Positions 42,801 to 57,800 are shown, numbered from the stretch's first letter. The stretch: 64,000 nt of DNA from Enoplolaimus lenunculus (GCA_030248215.1 JASANG010002029.1:186001-250000); one strand, 5' to 3'. Translations and numbers: made by a program. Notes: generated from the letters alone by a model not told the origin.

Positions 42801-45800
42801 AAACACTTACGTATCACACGAGCTACTTATACTCATGCGGGTATTAAATCAGAATACTACCCTTCTCCAACCATTGCCCATCACCCTACTTCGTTCAACG
42901 GGTGGCAAATAGTGTGAATATAAATGATTGTACGCTAAAATGCACATGACCACAGCCATAATTCGCTCAAAATATTTCACACCACACTCACGAAGCTAGC
43001 TAGTTATGTTTTCAATTGCTCAATTATGGTGTATATCAGGGCGCGTAACCAGGGAGAAGTCTAGGCTTCAACACCCGTTTACAAATTTTATCAGCGGATT
43101 TTATGAATTTTCGCAGTTGGCAATGCAACACTGATCTAATAAATTTTAAAAAATGAACGTATTCCCCCTTTTCCAAAATGGTATATGCGTCCCACGATGG
43201 TGTACACATATATTTTCCCTAAATTACCTTATTGACGCTACTGTAGCACAATCAAAGTTTGTTTCAAAGTTACTAACTCCATTTTAGAAACAACATAAAA
43301 TTGTGTCAATGTCATCACACACAATAAAAATAATCGTCAACAGAGCGCTGTAACGTTCGTAAAAAGGGGGGGGCAGCGGCTGTCGGATCCTAGCCCACAA
43401 AAAATTCGAAAAATGCCAGGGAAAAAAAGCAAAACGAGAGGAAGAAAGAAGGAAAGGAGGGGGGAAAAAGAAAAAAAAAAAGCCGAACCAAAACCCATCG
43501 CTAACAATTGATAGGAGCTATGACGATTTGACAATCTCCGGATCTACTGTCCGATGCCAGAAGGCTTACATTTTACACTTTGACAAATTTGATTCCGAGC
43601 GTCTGTGGGAGTTCGCAATGAAACAAGTTGCCATTAAAAATCCACAGGTCAACATCGTTACAAACTCACGCACACCCAGTATTGCGTTAGATTCACGTCC
43701 GACTAACTAACCAGACACTTCATTTCCGGTTTACCTTACACAATACTTATTATTAACGTATACATGCATATAAGCATAAGTATATTTGCATATATAACTC
43801 GCAATTTGAACTTTACTCAAAGTGAAGCCGCACCATGATCACTCATTCTCTCAGCGCACAGCCGTCAGCCAGCCAACTACAGACAATAATCTGTATGGAA
43901 AACACATTAAATTTTCAGTTCAATAAATTTCAGATTGCCGATCTATGCGCCAGTTCACGGCGCCTCCGGTTAGTTCGCGTTTGTCGCTAAACTAAAAATC
44001 AAAGTCTTTTTAGGTTTGATATCATATTTTTGCGTTTCAACCATGCTTTTTCCAACCTTTAAAACACAGTATCAAACAGGATACCGTCTAAGTGCTCAGT
44101 ACATCAACTTGAAAGCCACTACAACGCACGTATTAACATTCTAAACAAACAATAGTTTTCCATTACAATGAAACAAAACCAATGTTGTGTTTCGCTAACA
44201 AGCAATGTTGTGTTTCGCTAGTTGGACGGTGGCCTTTGATCTCATAGCAAAGCCGCCATGTTCAGCATCCGGTCTCGGAAAAAATTCTCACCGATTTGAA
44301 AATATATTTATAAAAGCGGATAGATAAGGAACACAAGGCCAAAAGCCCTACCTGTAAGCGTCGACATAGTAAATTTAAGCAAAAATCTGTTAAAAAATAC
44401 AAAAAATGTAAAAAAAAATTACACATTATTAGCGCTAATTTTCATATCGAGGCTTGCTAACAATAAAACCCTCAATCAACAATTTTTCCCCGGGTTGATC
44501 CCAGGGCATCATCAAAAAGCCCTCCGACTCGTGATTGAGTTCGCCAAATGTCACGCAACCATCAGTTGTTACTAACTAAACAAATAATTTAACTCTGTTG
44601 TGTTTGCTTGCGAACAAAGACGGTCTTCTAGTTTTCTTTCCATCTATTTTCCGCTTTTAACGACGATAAAAAAATACATACAAGCACTGATCATTACTTT
44701 AAAGACACAATATTACACCCAGATTACGCCGACCTCCAGTGCCTCCCTACTGCCGTATAACCAAACAATATTAAATCGAAAACCCTTCATCCATACACTG
44801 AGCTTGACACTGGACTCTATCTTTTGGTTCTTTAGTAGATACAACGCTAGTGTTTAAAATCCAATCAAACGTTAACCAAAATTTATCAAAATTTATATCT
44901 TGTCCACGTGAACAGTTATCGCAAATTTAAATATTAATATAACAAACCTTGTTTTAATAACACGTATAGCAAATATATATATATATATATAAAGCCAACT
45001 GATTTCTGTGAGTTTTGTGTGGAACATAAAAGCGTCGCAACCCAGAATCCCCAATCCGGCCCCTGTCCTCTGTAACTACGGTTATGCGGACTGGTGCGAA
45101 AAGATAGAATAAGTCCCCGTTCTCCCTACGTGTTTATACAAGGTCTGCGAATAAACAACTCTGAATATATGAGCGAAACACAATTAAAATGCAAATTACA
45201 TCAAACATCGGACATCTTGTCAACTTTTACACAATCAAACTGACAGGACATGAAGAAGACACGGTGCAATCAAGCTTTATAATACTTGGACTACGCGGCC
45301 TGACTGACAAGTAAACACAATCTTTCTCAACCATATATAAAATACACATTTTATATTATTTTTTCTCAATTTAGAAATAAATTTAACTTTTTAGCAAAAA
45401 CGCAAATATTACTGGCTAGCGTTTGTAATAAGATTGTTTCGCTTCAACGGCATTTTTGATAATTTTTATGCAAAATCTTAATAATATTATGATTACTGTC
45501 GTAATTAGATTGTGTTCTTTGGTTTTGTGAAAATTTGACTACAGTTGTAACTAACTAGATTGCTTTGTTGTTTCAAAAAACAGAGTAAACAAATAATTTT
45601 GAACATAAACAGCTGACAAATTTTCAACCGAAATATTATCATGAAATCAGGTACAAATAATCGGAATTAAACTGGAACAGCAAAGTCAAATAACTTTGAT
45701 TTATACACCAATGAGTTAAAAACTAGCTGTATCCACCAGGCTTCCAACAAGAACTAAATTTTACCAGAACAGGAGCAAGAATTTAAAAAATTTTCAACAC

Positions 45801-48800
45801 CGAACTACTTAATTTAGTTTTGAGCAAACTAGTCAAAACGTGCCTTAAGCGAGTTTTTCGCACCTTCTTCGTTTTCAGCAATCTTACAAAATCACTAATC
45901 AAAATAGTAGTTAAATCTAACAACCTATTAAGTACACTGAACGTGATGTAAGGTATCCTTTTTGAATTTGAACTATGATAATTTAGCAACAGTAAAATTT
46001 TTAACCATTTGCCACAACATCGTGAATATCCCTGTTTTTGCAAATGCCGGAACGGGAACACGAATTGATTTTTTGTATTAATTCCGGCCGGAACAGTAAT
46101 TCCGGTGGAATCCTGCAGAAAGTCCGATTTCGGCTTAAATTCTGGCAAAATTTATGTAACGATTCCGATTCCAGTCAAATGTTATTCCTATATCCTATTT
46201 CAGAATTCCGACTTTTTCAGTATTGTTAAAACTCTGTAACTGGAACACGAATTGATTTTTTGCATTAATTCCGGCCGGAACAGTGATTCTGGTGGAATCG
46301 TGATAAAAGTGCGATTTGGGCTAAAATTCTGGCAAAATTTTCGTAACGATCCCGATTCCAGCCAAATGTTATTACTATATCCTATTTCAGAATTCAGACT
46401 TTTTCAGTATTGTTAAAACTCTGTAACTGGAACACGAATTGATTTTTTGCATTAATTCCGGCCGGAACAGTAATTCCGGTGGAATCGTGATAAAAGTGCG
46501 ATTTGGGCTAAAATTCTGGCAAAATTTTCGTAACGATCCCGATTCCAGCCAAATGTTATTACTATATCCTATGTCGGAATTCTGACTTTTTCAGTATTGC
46601 TAAAACTATCCCAACATTTTGAGTTGATGAGCTGGTGACGAATACTTAAGCAAAAACATTCTCTGTGCTTCTTACTTGAACGATACGTACGCATCATTGT
46701 CCAGTCCAATAACTTTAGATATTAGTAAATGAAGCGTTTCGAGAGTTAGTTCGCGATAACTAGTTTTCGAAATTTTTTCGCAAACAATACAATGAGTAAC
46801 AAAACCGAACCTACAATTCCGGTTCCGATTCCGATCTTGTTCCGACAAATAATATTAATTCCGACTCGAATTTCATTTAGGTTGGAGCCCCTACATAAGG
46901 TCATGTGCATGTGAAATCATTACAATTTGCTTTACGTCCACCACAAGGCTCTTCTTCAAATCGGAATTTTGTGTGCAGTGTGTGTACAAATACCAGAATA
47001 TGCCGGTGTCAAGGTGCAACAGGAATTAAAAATTCCGGTATTAAATTTTTGTCGGTGGAATTTAAGCATGTTGTTAAACATGACATGACAACAAAAAATA
47101 ATAGATTTTATAAGTATAGTATATAAACCTTGACAATCATCGAAAAAAAGATCCATCGAACGCAAATTTCGCTTTCGTGGATAATGAAAATCTAAAATAC
47201 ACCAGATTAAGCAAATACCTATTTTCAACTAAGATTAATATCTTCTTAAAATTCCAGTTCCGGTAAATCGTAATTCCAGTTGCACCCTGGCCACTGTACA
47301 AATGCAGTTCAATAAAACAATGACAAAACGATAACAATAAAAACAGCATTGCCGTCTTCGGTACACAAGTGAAAACCTAAAGCTTGCATCCACACGCAAA
47401 CAATTACAACTGCGTTCCACAAAAAATATTAAACAAAAAAATACATAAAACACTGTGGGCTGTACGGGTGTACTGGGGCAAGTGCTGTGCTTGAAGCTAT
47501 TGCTTCCATTTGTGTCGTTTGAGGATTTAGACTGTGTTTAAGGTTGAAATAAATAATTGTTTCATATTAACCAAATTCGAACAGCCACATTTGTGAATCA
47601 TGTTGAAGTCCCAGCCCGGCTCAGGCCCCAATATAAAACATGCCCGCGGGACAGCTCTAATTGGTTGTAAACAAGAATTTTTGCTTTAAAAATATTTTAT
47701 AATGATGGTTTCTCCAAGTCGTTGATGATATCTTAATATGTATAACAGCATACATAACCAAAACTGCATACGTAACCGAAACTCATTCAACGATAAACTA
47801 TTGCAACACCCAAAAACTTGACTTCCTTAAGCACTGTGCACCCTGCACCAAGACCATAGTCGGGCGGCGGGGTGGTGGCACCGAGTCCACGATTTGACCG
47901 AATCCGAATCCAGTGCTAATTTGCCGAATACGAATCTTGCATGTTGCAAATTTCAGATATATTTATGTGTAATTTGTTTCAGAATATCAACGCAATGGCT
48001 CGGGTTCTGAGATTTGTGACTTGAAACATTGGTTTGTATACCAAGTTATTTCAAATTTTTAATTCTTAGAAATGAAAAAACATTGCCGAACATTTTTGGA
48101 TTCGCCTTTTTCACAACCGATCCGAATCTGAACTCCCACAAATTTCTGCCGAATCCGAATCTTTGTTGGCACCCTGGGTGGTGGTTCAGATGTCAACCAT
48201 CTAGCGAACGTTATACAGGGGCTCTTAGGCTCGGTTTTAGTTCCCACAACAAGAAACCCTTTTCGATATTTTAACGGAACGTAATTTTCTTATTCGAAAT
48301 CCTGGCTACGCCCATGTCCTGCACACAAAAATTAGTGCTTGGGAAAAATAATTATGCACCATACTTTATCATGCTTTTAAAAAATGCCAAAAGTGGGTTG
48401 ATAATGTTTTGCACAAGAGTATGTAACTTTTGTACCACAAAAAGTACCGCAGTGTGTTACATTTTAGCCCAGCCCTTACTTTGGATGATGGTGTGCACCC
48501 TGTTACATTGACTCTTGATCGACCGCTGCTTACCTATTTAGTATTGCTCGGAACACACACAAAAGACACTTACTAATTTTAAAAACATATTGTCTAAAGA
48601 GTCATTATAGGCTGTTCCTAAGTCCTGTAACCTTGGATATTAGTAAATGAAGCGTTTCGAAATTTGGAGACGTTGGTGCGTTTGATCTACACTGCGAGTG
48701 CGCGCAAATTAAAATCTGCAACTGTTTCATCAGGTCTATTACGAACTGGCTTCTATTTCTCAAATGTGTATGTATAGCAACTAACACCAGTTAGTTTGAC

Positions 48801-51800
48801 ACAAGCGAACTACCGTAGCTACCAGAGTGCGCCCGGATATCCGGGTCCGGCTCCGCCAATCTACACTGCCGGGAATTTATTGCTAAAAAGTTTAACATAA
48901 CTACACAATATTAAACCATTATTTATGACCAAAATCACATTTTTTTCGCTGGTAATTTTTTTTCGAAATGACAGAAATTATACCAAGACACACAGTTGAT
49001 ATACTCGTAGGAGCAATATTGTAACAAATTATAGTAAATAATACTAAATTAGCGTAATTATGTTTACTTTTTGTCGCAATATACCCTTAACAACAAACCC
49101 CCAAACATTAAAATTATAACTCTGGCCTATCATGAACTGGATAGGTAACAAGAGCGTAACTACGGGATTTACGTGGCAACCGCCCTTTGAAATTTTTGTA
49201 CAGCGGTTTTTAAATAGTTTCCGCTTGCAAAATAAGAAACCTCTTCGAAATCTGTTGAACGTAACCCCCTTTCTAAAACGCTGCTTACTTCCATGATAGC
49301 AGGTCGAGCTATCTACATTTGAGAATACGGTTATAACTTGTAACAGGCGCTACACACAGTCGAGAATACGGCTATATATACCAGGCTTACTTCCATCGCC
49401 CGAGCGTCCTTGATTCGTCTGTGGTTGAACGGCCGACTCGCCTTCTTTGTTTTTGGTCATCACTTGAACGTCGTAACGGTCGTTTGGATCGTTCATATCG
49501 TCGTCTTCGATGACCACATGTCGCGCGTGCGGATTGGCGACGAGTTTCTCTTTCCAATCTTCACGTTTCGGTTTCGAGCGTTCTTCGACAAGTCTATCCG
49601 GTACACCGTCGCCGTCTTTGTCCTGGCAAAATATAAAAATACACCTCATGAATCACTAGAAGTGGCAAACCGGCATTGTATTATTACATTGGAACCGAAA
49701 CAAAAGTTTTATTTTTTGGCTATTTTGCTGTTGTCCGGCGTCCGACACTATACATCAATACACCATCTTGAATTGTAGCATAACAACGCTTGCGGCGTTC
49801 TGTTTGAACATCCGTTATACTGGATTCAAAACTTTTAATTTTGAAACTACACACATCAATTTATTTTACGATGAATCGTTTGTTTATTTATGTAAGTTGC
49901 GAATTTTCAAGACAAATCATACTCGGGTGAGCAGAGGCCGCCCATTTTATGGCCAAATTACAAATTTCATAATTTCAAAATCTTCTAACCTGCAACGCGT
50001 TTAATGGTCATAATACAAACTAGTAGAAGCGATATTTCAAGTCTTGCAACACCCACCAAACTTTTGTTAGGCAATTCAGCTTTAAAAGACATGTATGTTG
50101 CTCATTTGCGAAAAGTCGATGGCTACCGCCAGCTGCTTAATTAAAGAATGTTTTATGCAAAGAGCGGTACAAAAGCACGCTTAGGGTGGCGCAATACTTT
50201 TGATAACGTCCAGTGCCGTATGTCACCGTTCGTTATCGTTCAGCATCGTACCATAACGCACGTTTATTGCCATATGGCACAGCGTATCAGTTTCCGAGCA
50301 AATTTTTTAACGTGTGGCGCCGCACGACAAATATTACATCACCCTAAACCTAAGTAGTAAACTCAGTAGCACTAATACCTATCGCGCGGGTTTACCAATA
50401 TGTTAAGCGGTACCATGAGTAAACTGCTATAATACACGATAGAAAGAAAACATGAAACATTACGATTCCGAATCCGATTTCACTTGCAATCCGATTCGGA
50501 ATCGTAATTTGTATCGCTTCTAACCTGTAACACTTGCAATCGGAATCGCAGTCATGAATTTCAATCGTAATTCTAACCGGAACCGGAATTCCGGTTGCAC
50601 CATGGCTGGACCCCAGTAACGGATACAGCAGTTTCTAAAAAGAGGTGGGGACGCTCGAGATATTATAGTGGAAACAATGCTTGCCAGCGAAGCGAGGTAA
50701 AAGACGGACGCAATTTTAGTGCTAAACCCAATATAAAATTTTAGTTTTGATCGCTGTTAGGAGGCCTACGCCGAAGTGGTCCCCTCTTGGATATGCCAGT
50801 AGTTAACACTTACCTGATCCTCATCATTATCAATGCCATCGCCATCCATATCTTGATCGATGTTGTTGAGTTGCCCGTCGCCATCGATATCTTCTGCATC
50901 GATCACACCGTCACCGTCAGCGTCCTCATCGTCCTCGTTGTCAACACCATCACCATCTTTGTCGCTGTCGTCGTTATTAACAATATGATCGCCATCAATA
51001 TCCTACAAAAATAATGGTATTTCATTTGGGTTAAACCGGAATTACGGTTCCAGCATTCTAAGATGCAGGAACCGGAAATTTTTACGGTCTTGGAGAAATT
51101 ATCCATAATTATGTAAATACTGGAAACTTGGTCTTTGATGAAAAATTGTTATTCTGAAATCAGAGTTTTTGCAATTAGTTTAATTTTGTAACTCATATGT
51201 TTCTGATCGGTTTTCGTAAAACTTGATGATGCAATAGCTGAAATTCGCTTAACCTATTTTTGGCAAGTTCTCTAAAAAGTCCAACAACAATTCGGTGATG
51301 AAAATTATTTTAAATTCAGGTTAAAAAATTCAATTCCTGTTCCTGGAAAAAATTCAATTCCTGTTTCTGTTCCTGGTCCGACAAAATTTAGTTCAAACGC
51401 TGGTATTTATTTTACGTATCTCTTTCGTTGAATCATGAGGAATCGCATTTTTTTTACATCATTTGCTGGCACCGAATTTAAAACAAAAGAACACGCTAAT
51501 ACACTGAAACAGACATTGTTTAAACCACCTAAACAAGCTTACATCATCTTTCGAATTTGCTATTCCATCAGAGTCAACATCGCGATCATCTTTATTGCTG
51601 ATTCCATCGCTATCAGTGTCGCGGTCATCGCCATTTAAAATCCCGTCGCCATCGATATCCTGGCAAAAGAGTGCGACAAAAAAGATCACACCTAGTGGTG
51701 CAGCTTACGTCAACGCAGGCTTGCTCTCGAGACTTACACAGCAATATCATGACAAATCAATTTATTTAATACAAACCTACAGCAAGCAAATATTTTAATA

Positions 51801-54800
51801 TAAGAAACAAAATCGAAGGTCACACAATAACTGCAAACCCCTCAGTACACACACAACTAAAATATAAGCAATCACTGATTACCAGCGGACAACTAACCAC
51901 TCAGCTAATCAACGACGCTGACTCGTCCATAGAAAAAACTTACGGCCCACTTCGTCATGTTAGTGAGGCTTACAGCAATATACCAGTCATGACAAATTCA
52001 TATAGTTAGCTTTAACCTAGATCAGCTATTTCGTCTATTCTGAGACTAAATCACAAGTCACACAACAGCAGTCAAAAACAGTTCACTGATTTGTCAGAAA
52101 CCCGCAACTCAGTAATCAGTTTCACCGACGCTGTACCGTCCAAAGTAGAAATTTACGAGCCAAGTCATGCTCTTCAGACTTACTACAATACATCAATCAG
52201 AAACCCGCAACTCGGTAATTAGTTTCACCGACGCTGTACCATCCAAAGTAGAAATTTACGATCCAAGTCATGCTCTTCAGACTAACTACAATACATCAAT
52301 CAGAAACCCGCAACTCAGTAATTAGTTTCACCGACGCTGTACCGTCCAAAGTAGAAATTTACGATCCAAGTCATGCTCTTCAGACTTATTACAATACATC
52401 AATCACGACAAATCGATATCAAATCTAAAGCTGTCGTTTATTTAACACTATCCTTCATAGAAATGCTTACGTCGTCATCTTTATTGTACACCCTATCGCC
52501 ATCGATATCCGAATCACGATCGTTCGACAGTCCGTCGCCGTCGACATCGCGATCATCCGAATTTGGCGTTCCATCACCGTCAACATCGCGATCGTCTTTA
52601 TTCGCGACGCCGTCGCCATCGACGTCGTCATCATCGCCGTTTGGAATCATATCACCATCTACGTCGCGATCAGCTTCATTCGGTTCGCCATCGCCGTCGA
52701 CATCGACGTCTTGCCCATTTTTGATCATATCGCCGTCGATATCGTCGTCTTCTGCATTCAAAACGCGATCGCCGTCGACGTCGGCGTCAAGTCGATTGAC
52801 CAAACCGTCGCCATCCACATCGTCATCGCGATCATTCGGTATCCCATCGCCATCGACATCACGATCTTCACTATTCACAATATCATCACCGTCAATATCG
52901 TCGTCTTCGGCGTCAGCGATGCCATCACGATCGGTATCGCGTTCTTGTGGACGATCTGGAACACCGTCGCCAGTCGCATCGAGGTCGACGGAGACGTTCC
53001 ACCCATCGCCATCAGCATCGTTATCTTCGCTGTTCGGTATTCCGTCGCCATCGACATCGTCATCGGCTGAATTCGCGACACCGTCACCGTCAACATCTCC
53101 ATCTTCGCCGTTCAAAATGCCATCGCCATCGACGTCTGGATCTACGCCGTTCAGAAGCCAGTCGCCGTCGATATCGTCATCTTCGCCGTTCTTTTTGCCA
53201 TCACCGTCGATGTCCGGATCTTGTTCGCCATTCGGCAACCCATCGGCGTCAACATCGCGATCTTTACCGTTCACTAGACCGTCCGAATCGGCGTCCATGT
53301 CAGCTCCGTTTACTATTCCGTCGCCGTCAATATCATCATCATCGCCGTTCTTTTTGCCGTCACCGTCGATGTCGTCGTCCTTAGAATTGACTACGCCGTC
53401 ACCATCGATGTCGTTATCCGCGTCATTACGTACACCATCGCCATCGACATCACGATCTTCTCCATTTGGAATACCGTCACCGTCGATATCGTCGTCAACA
53501 GTGTTCGGCTTCCCATCGTTATCAATATCAGTATGAGATAGCGCGACCGCAGCCATTGCGTTTACTTTATCTTCGTCTTTTTTGCTTAAATACTCTTGAT
53601 CTTCAATACCGTCGCCATTTCGGTCTGGATCTTCATCGTTCGCGATTCCGTCACCATCAATATCGTCATCTTTGCCATTTTCAATGCCATCGCCGTCAAC
53701 ATCGTCGTCGACACTATTGATTAACCCGTCACCGTCCATATCATTATCTTCCGCGTTCGGAACACCGTCACCGTCCATATCTTCATCTTGTGAATTCTGT
53801 GTTCCATCGCCGTCAATGTCGCGGTCATTTTTGTTAACAATTCCGTCGCCGTCCACGTCGCGGTCCGATGCATTCAAAATACCATCGCCATCGACATCTC
53901 GATCTGCTTCGTTTGGTATGCCGTCAGCATCGGTGTCATCATCCTCGCCATTTTTCACACGATCGCCGTCAATATCATCGTCTTCAAAGTTACGCTTGCC
54001 ATCGCCATCCATATCGTCGTCTTTATCGTTCGGGATACCGTCGCCGTCAATATCTGTATCGACAACATTCAGCAATAAATCGCCGTCCATGTCGTCATCA
54101 TCAACGTTATCAATCCCGTCACCATCGATATCGCCGTCGCGACCGTTCGGCTTACCATCTCCGTCGATATCCTTGTCCTGTGCATCTGGTGTACCGTCTT
54201 TGTCCATATCGCCAACATCATCCGCGATGCCATCGCCGTTTTTGTCTCTGTCTAACGTATCCGGAATGCCGTCACCGTCGTCATCCAGATCGTCATCATT
54301 GTTTATACCGTCACCATCAATATCGTCGTCATCTATATCCGACGTTCCGTCGCCATCCATATCGTCGTCTTTTTCATTTCGCTGACCGTCGCCGTCAATA
54401 TCGCGATCGCCGAAACCATTCGGGATTCCGTCGCCGTCGACGTCGCGATCTTCGCCGTTCGCGACACCATCACCATCGACATCTGTGTCATCTTTATTCA
54501 AAATGCCATCGCCGTCGATATCGTCATCGTTGGCATTCAAATGACCGTCTCCGTCAACGTCTAGGTCGTCTTTGTTATCCAGCCAGTCTTGGTCAGTGTC
54601 GTCGTCGACGGCGTTCAACTTTCCATCGCCATCAACATCCGGGTCATCACCATTTGGAACGCCATCGCCGTCAATATCCGGATCTTCGGCATTCGCATAT
54701 CCGTCGCCGTCGATGTCGCGATCCTCTACATTTGCGATACCGTCACCGTCCATGTCTGAATCGTCTGTATTAGCAACTCCATCACCATCGATGTCTCTAT

Positions 54801-57800
54801 CATCGCCGTTCATTACGCCGTCTCCATCGACATCGAGGTCCATACCATTTGCGATACCATTGCCGTCGACATCGCTATCAACGCCGTTCGCTTTTCTGTC
54901 GCCATCAATGTCGTCGTCGTCGCCGTTAAGCAATCCGTCGCCGTCCATGTCTGCATCGTTAGCGTTCTTTACTCCATCGCCATCTATATCATCATCGACA
55001 TTGTTTGCTAATCCATCTCCATCCATATCGTCGTCATCTGTATTAAGTTTGCCGTCGCCATCGATATCCCTATCGTTTGCATTGATAATACCGTCGCCAT
55101 CGACGTCATCGTCGCTTTTGTTCGGCTTACCATCAGAATCGGTGTCTGGATCAACGCCGTTATCGAGCCCATCTCCGTCCATATCAGTATCATCGGAATT
55201 CGACGTACCGTCACCATCCATGTCATCGTCGATCGCGTTCAACTTGCCGTCGCCATCGATATCGTCGTCTTTGTCGTTGCTTACACCATCGCTATCGGTA
55301 TCTATCGGTTTGTCGACCCGACCGTCGCCATCTGCATCAACGTCGTCCTTATTCAATATACCATCGCCGTCAATATCATCGTCATCAACATTCGCGTCTC
55401 CATCGCCATCCATATCGTCATCGTCCGCGTTCGCAACGCCATCGCCGTCGATATCATCGTCACCCAGACCATTCAACAAAAAGTCGCCGTCGACATCGCG
55501 ATCGTCTTTATTGATGATGCCGTCGGCATCGACATCGTCATCATCACGGTTCGGCACACCGTCGCCATCGACATCGTCATCGACCACGTTCTCTTTACCA
55601 TCGCCATCGATATCGCTATCTTCGATATTCAGCAACTTGTCGCCATCAATGTCACCGTCCATATCATTGGGTAGGCCGTCGCCATCGACGTCCATATCAT
55701 CGCCGTTTAGCACACCATCACCATCGACATCATCGTCATCGACATTCAATTTTCCGTCACCATCAATATCGTCATCGTCTGCATTTAGCATACCATCCCC
55801 ATCAACATCATTATCGATTTCGCGCATGCCATCAGCGTCGGCATCTCTATCATCTCCGTTCAACTTTTTATCACCATCAATATCATCGTCGACAATGTTG
55901 AGCAAACCGTCCCCGTCAACGTCTGGATCGTCTTCATTTCTCAGCCGATCGCCGTCAATGTCTTGATCGCTGCTAGCGACATCATTTTTAATACCGTCAC
56001 CGTCGATATCGTCGTCTTCACTATTCGGCACACCGTCACCGTCAACATCGCGATCAAGGCTGTTCGGTATACCATCGCCGTCGATGTCATCGTCGTCGAG
56101 ATTCGCGTTGCCATCGCCGTCAACGTCCGGATCATCTTTATTCGACAAGTGATCACCATCAGCATCGCCATCTTCACCATTCAACAGTCCGTCACCATCG
56201 ATATCAGCGTCGTTCGCGTTGTCCATACCGTCACCGTCGACGTCTTGATCGTTGTTGTTCAACAGTCCGTCATTATCGATATCGTCATCGGTTTTATCCG
56301 GATTGCGATCGTTGTCAATATCGATTATGTCGGCGTCGTCTGGCACACGGCGACCGAGTTTATCTGCGTCAACAACATTGTACAAACCATCGCCGTCGGC
56401 GTCGTTATCGTCATCGTTCGCAATTCCATCACCGTCGACATCATCATCGTCACCGTTCAAAATGCCGTCGCCGTCAATGTCGGCATCTTCGCCGTTCGGT
56501 ATACTGTCGCCATCGATGTCCGGGTCTTGTCTATTCGCCAGCCCATCGCCGTCAACATCTCGATCGTCTTTGTTTGCAACTCCATCGCCATCGACATCAC
56601 GATCTGCGCCATTCAGCGTACCATCGCCATCGACATCGCGATCTTGCCCATTCTTCAAACCGTCGCCATCCACATCAGGGTCAACGCTGTTCTTCAAACC
56701 ATCGCCGTCGACGTCGTCGTCACGATCGTTTGGCGTTCCGTCACCGTCAACATCTGAATCCTCGCTATTCGGAATGCCGTCGCCGTCTACATCGCGGTCG
56801 TCAACGTTTAATACACCGTCACCATCGATATCAGGATCGTTCTTGTTGTCGATACCATCGCCGTCCATATCTTCATCGGCACTGTTAGGCGTTCCATCGC
56901 CATCGATATCATCATCGCCGCGTCCATTTTTCGTACCGTCAGCGTCCGTGTCTCGATCGTTTGCGTTCACAATTCCGTCACCGTCGGTATCCAAATCGCG
57001 ACTATTCGGAATATCGTCGCCGTCAATATCGGTACTATCGTCACGATTCGGAATGCCATCGCCATCGACGTCCCGATCTTGACCGTTTAGTATTCCGTCG
57101 CCGTCGACATCTGGATCGCGGCCGTTAGGAATGCCATCGCCGTCCATATCTGAATCGTCGTCGTTGGCCACTCCGTCACCATCGATATCAGTTTCGTCCG
57201 GCGATCCGTTCAGAAGACCGTCCCCGTCGACATCGCGATCGTTCGCGTTCAGTACCCGATCTCCATCGACGTCACGGTCTTCGCTATTCGGAACACCATC
57301 ACCATCAACATCATCATCAGACCCGTTCGGGACACCGTCGCCATCGACGTCATCATCAACCGCGTTCAAAACGTCATCGCCATCGATATCATCGTCTTCA
57401 GCGTCTGGAATCCCATCTCGATCGATATCACGATCGCCGTCGTTATCGGCAACACCGTCACCATCCGAATCAACGTCGTCGTCGTTCGCGATACCATCAC
57501 CGTCGATATCGTCGTCTTCTTCGTTGCGAACGCCGTCGCCGTCAACGTCTGGATCAGCGCCGTTCGCGATACCGTCGCCATCGACGTCTCGATCGCGACC
57601 GTTTGGTTCACTATCGCCGTCGACATCGTCGTCGTCGGCGTTCGCAACCCGATCACCATCGGCGTCGAGATCGATTGCGTTCACTATACGATCGCCGTCA
57701 ATGTCGCGATCGGCTTCGTTTGGGATTCCGTCGCCGTCGACGTCTTTGTCACTTGCGTTAGGGATGCCGTCGCCGTCAATATCGTCGTCGACGGCGTTCA

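Larger units (their letters stand above)
39813..49390. other. 9.6-kb intron after FN3 domain 2
   Basis: No exon supported. It contains MITEs at 40548-40959, 41548-41796, 45728-46110, 47010-47289 and 47879-48176, a 187-bp tandem triplication at 46055-46606, a CAA microsatellite at about 40285-40310 and a poly-purine run at 43366-43485. The stretches 41810-43360 and 43490-45720 are plain AT-rich sequence. Confidence 0.65.

Noticed and set aside
52711-56757. Other-frame plus-strand frames rich in Arg/His or Ile/Val/Ala across the array
   Set aside because: The same repeat read in further frames; low-complexity composition that follows directly from the 39-bp unit.
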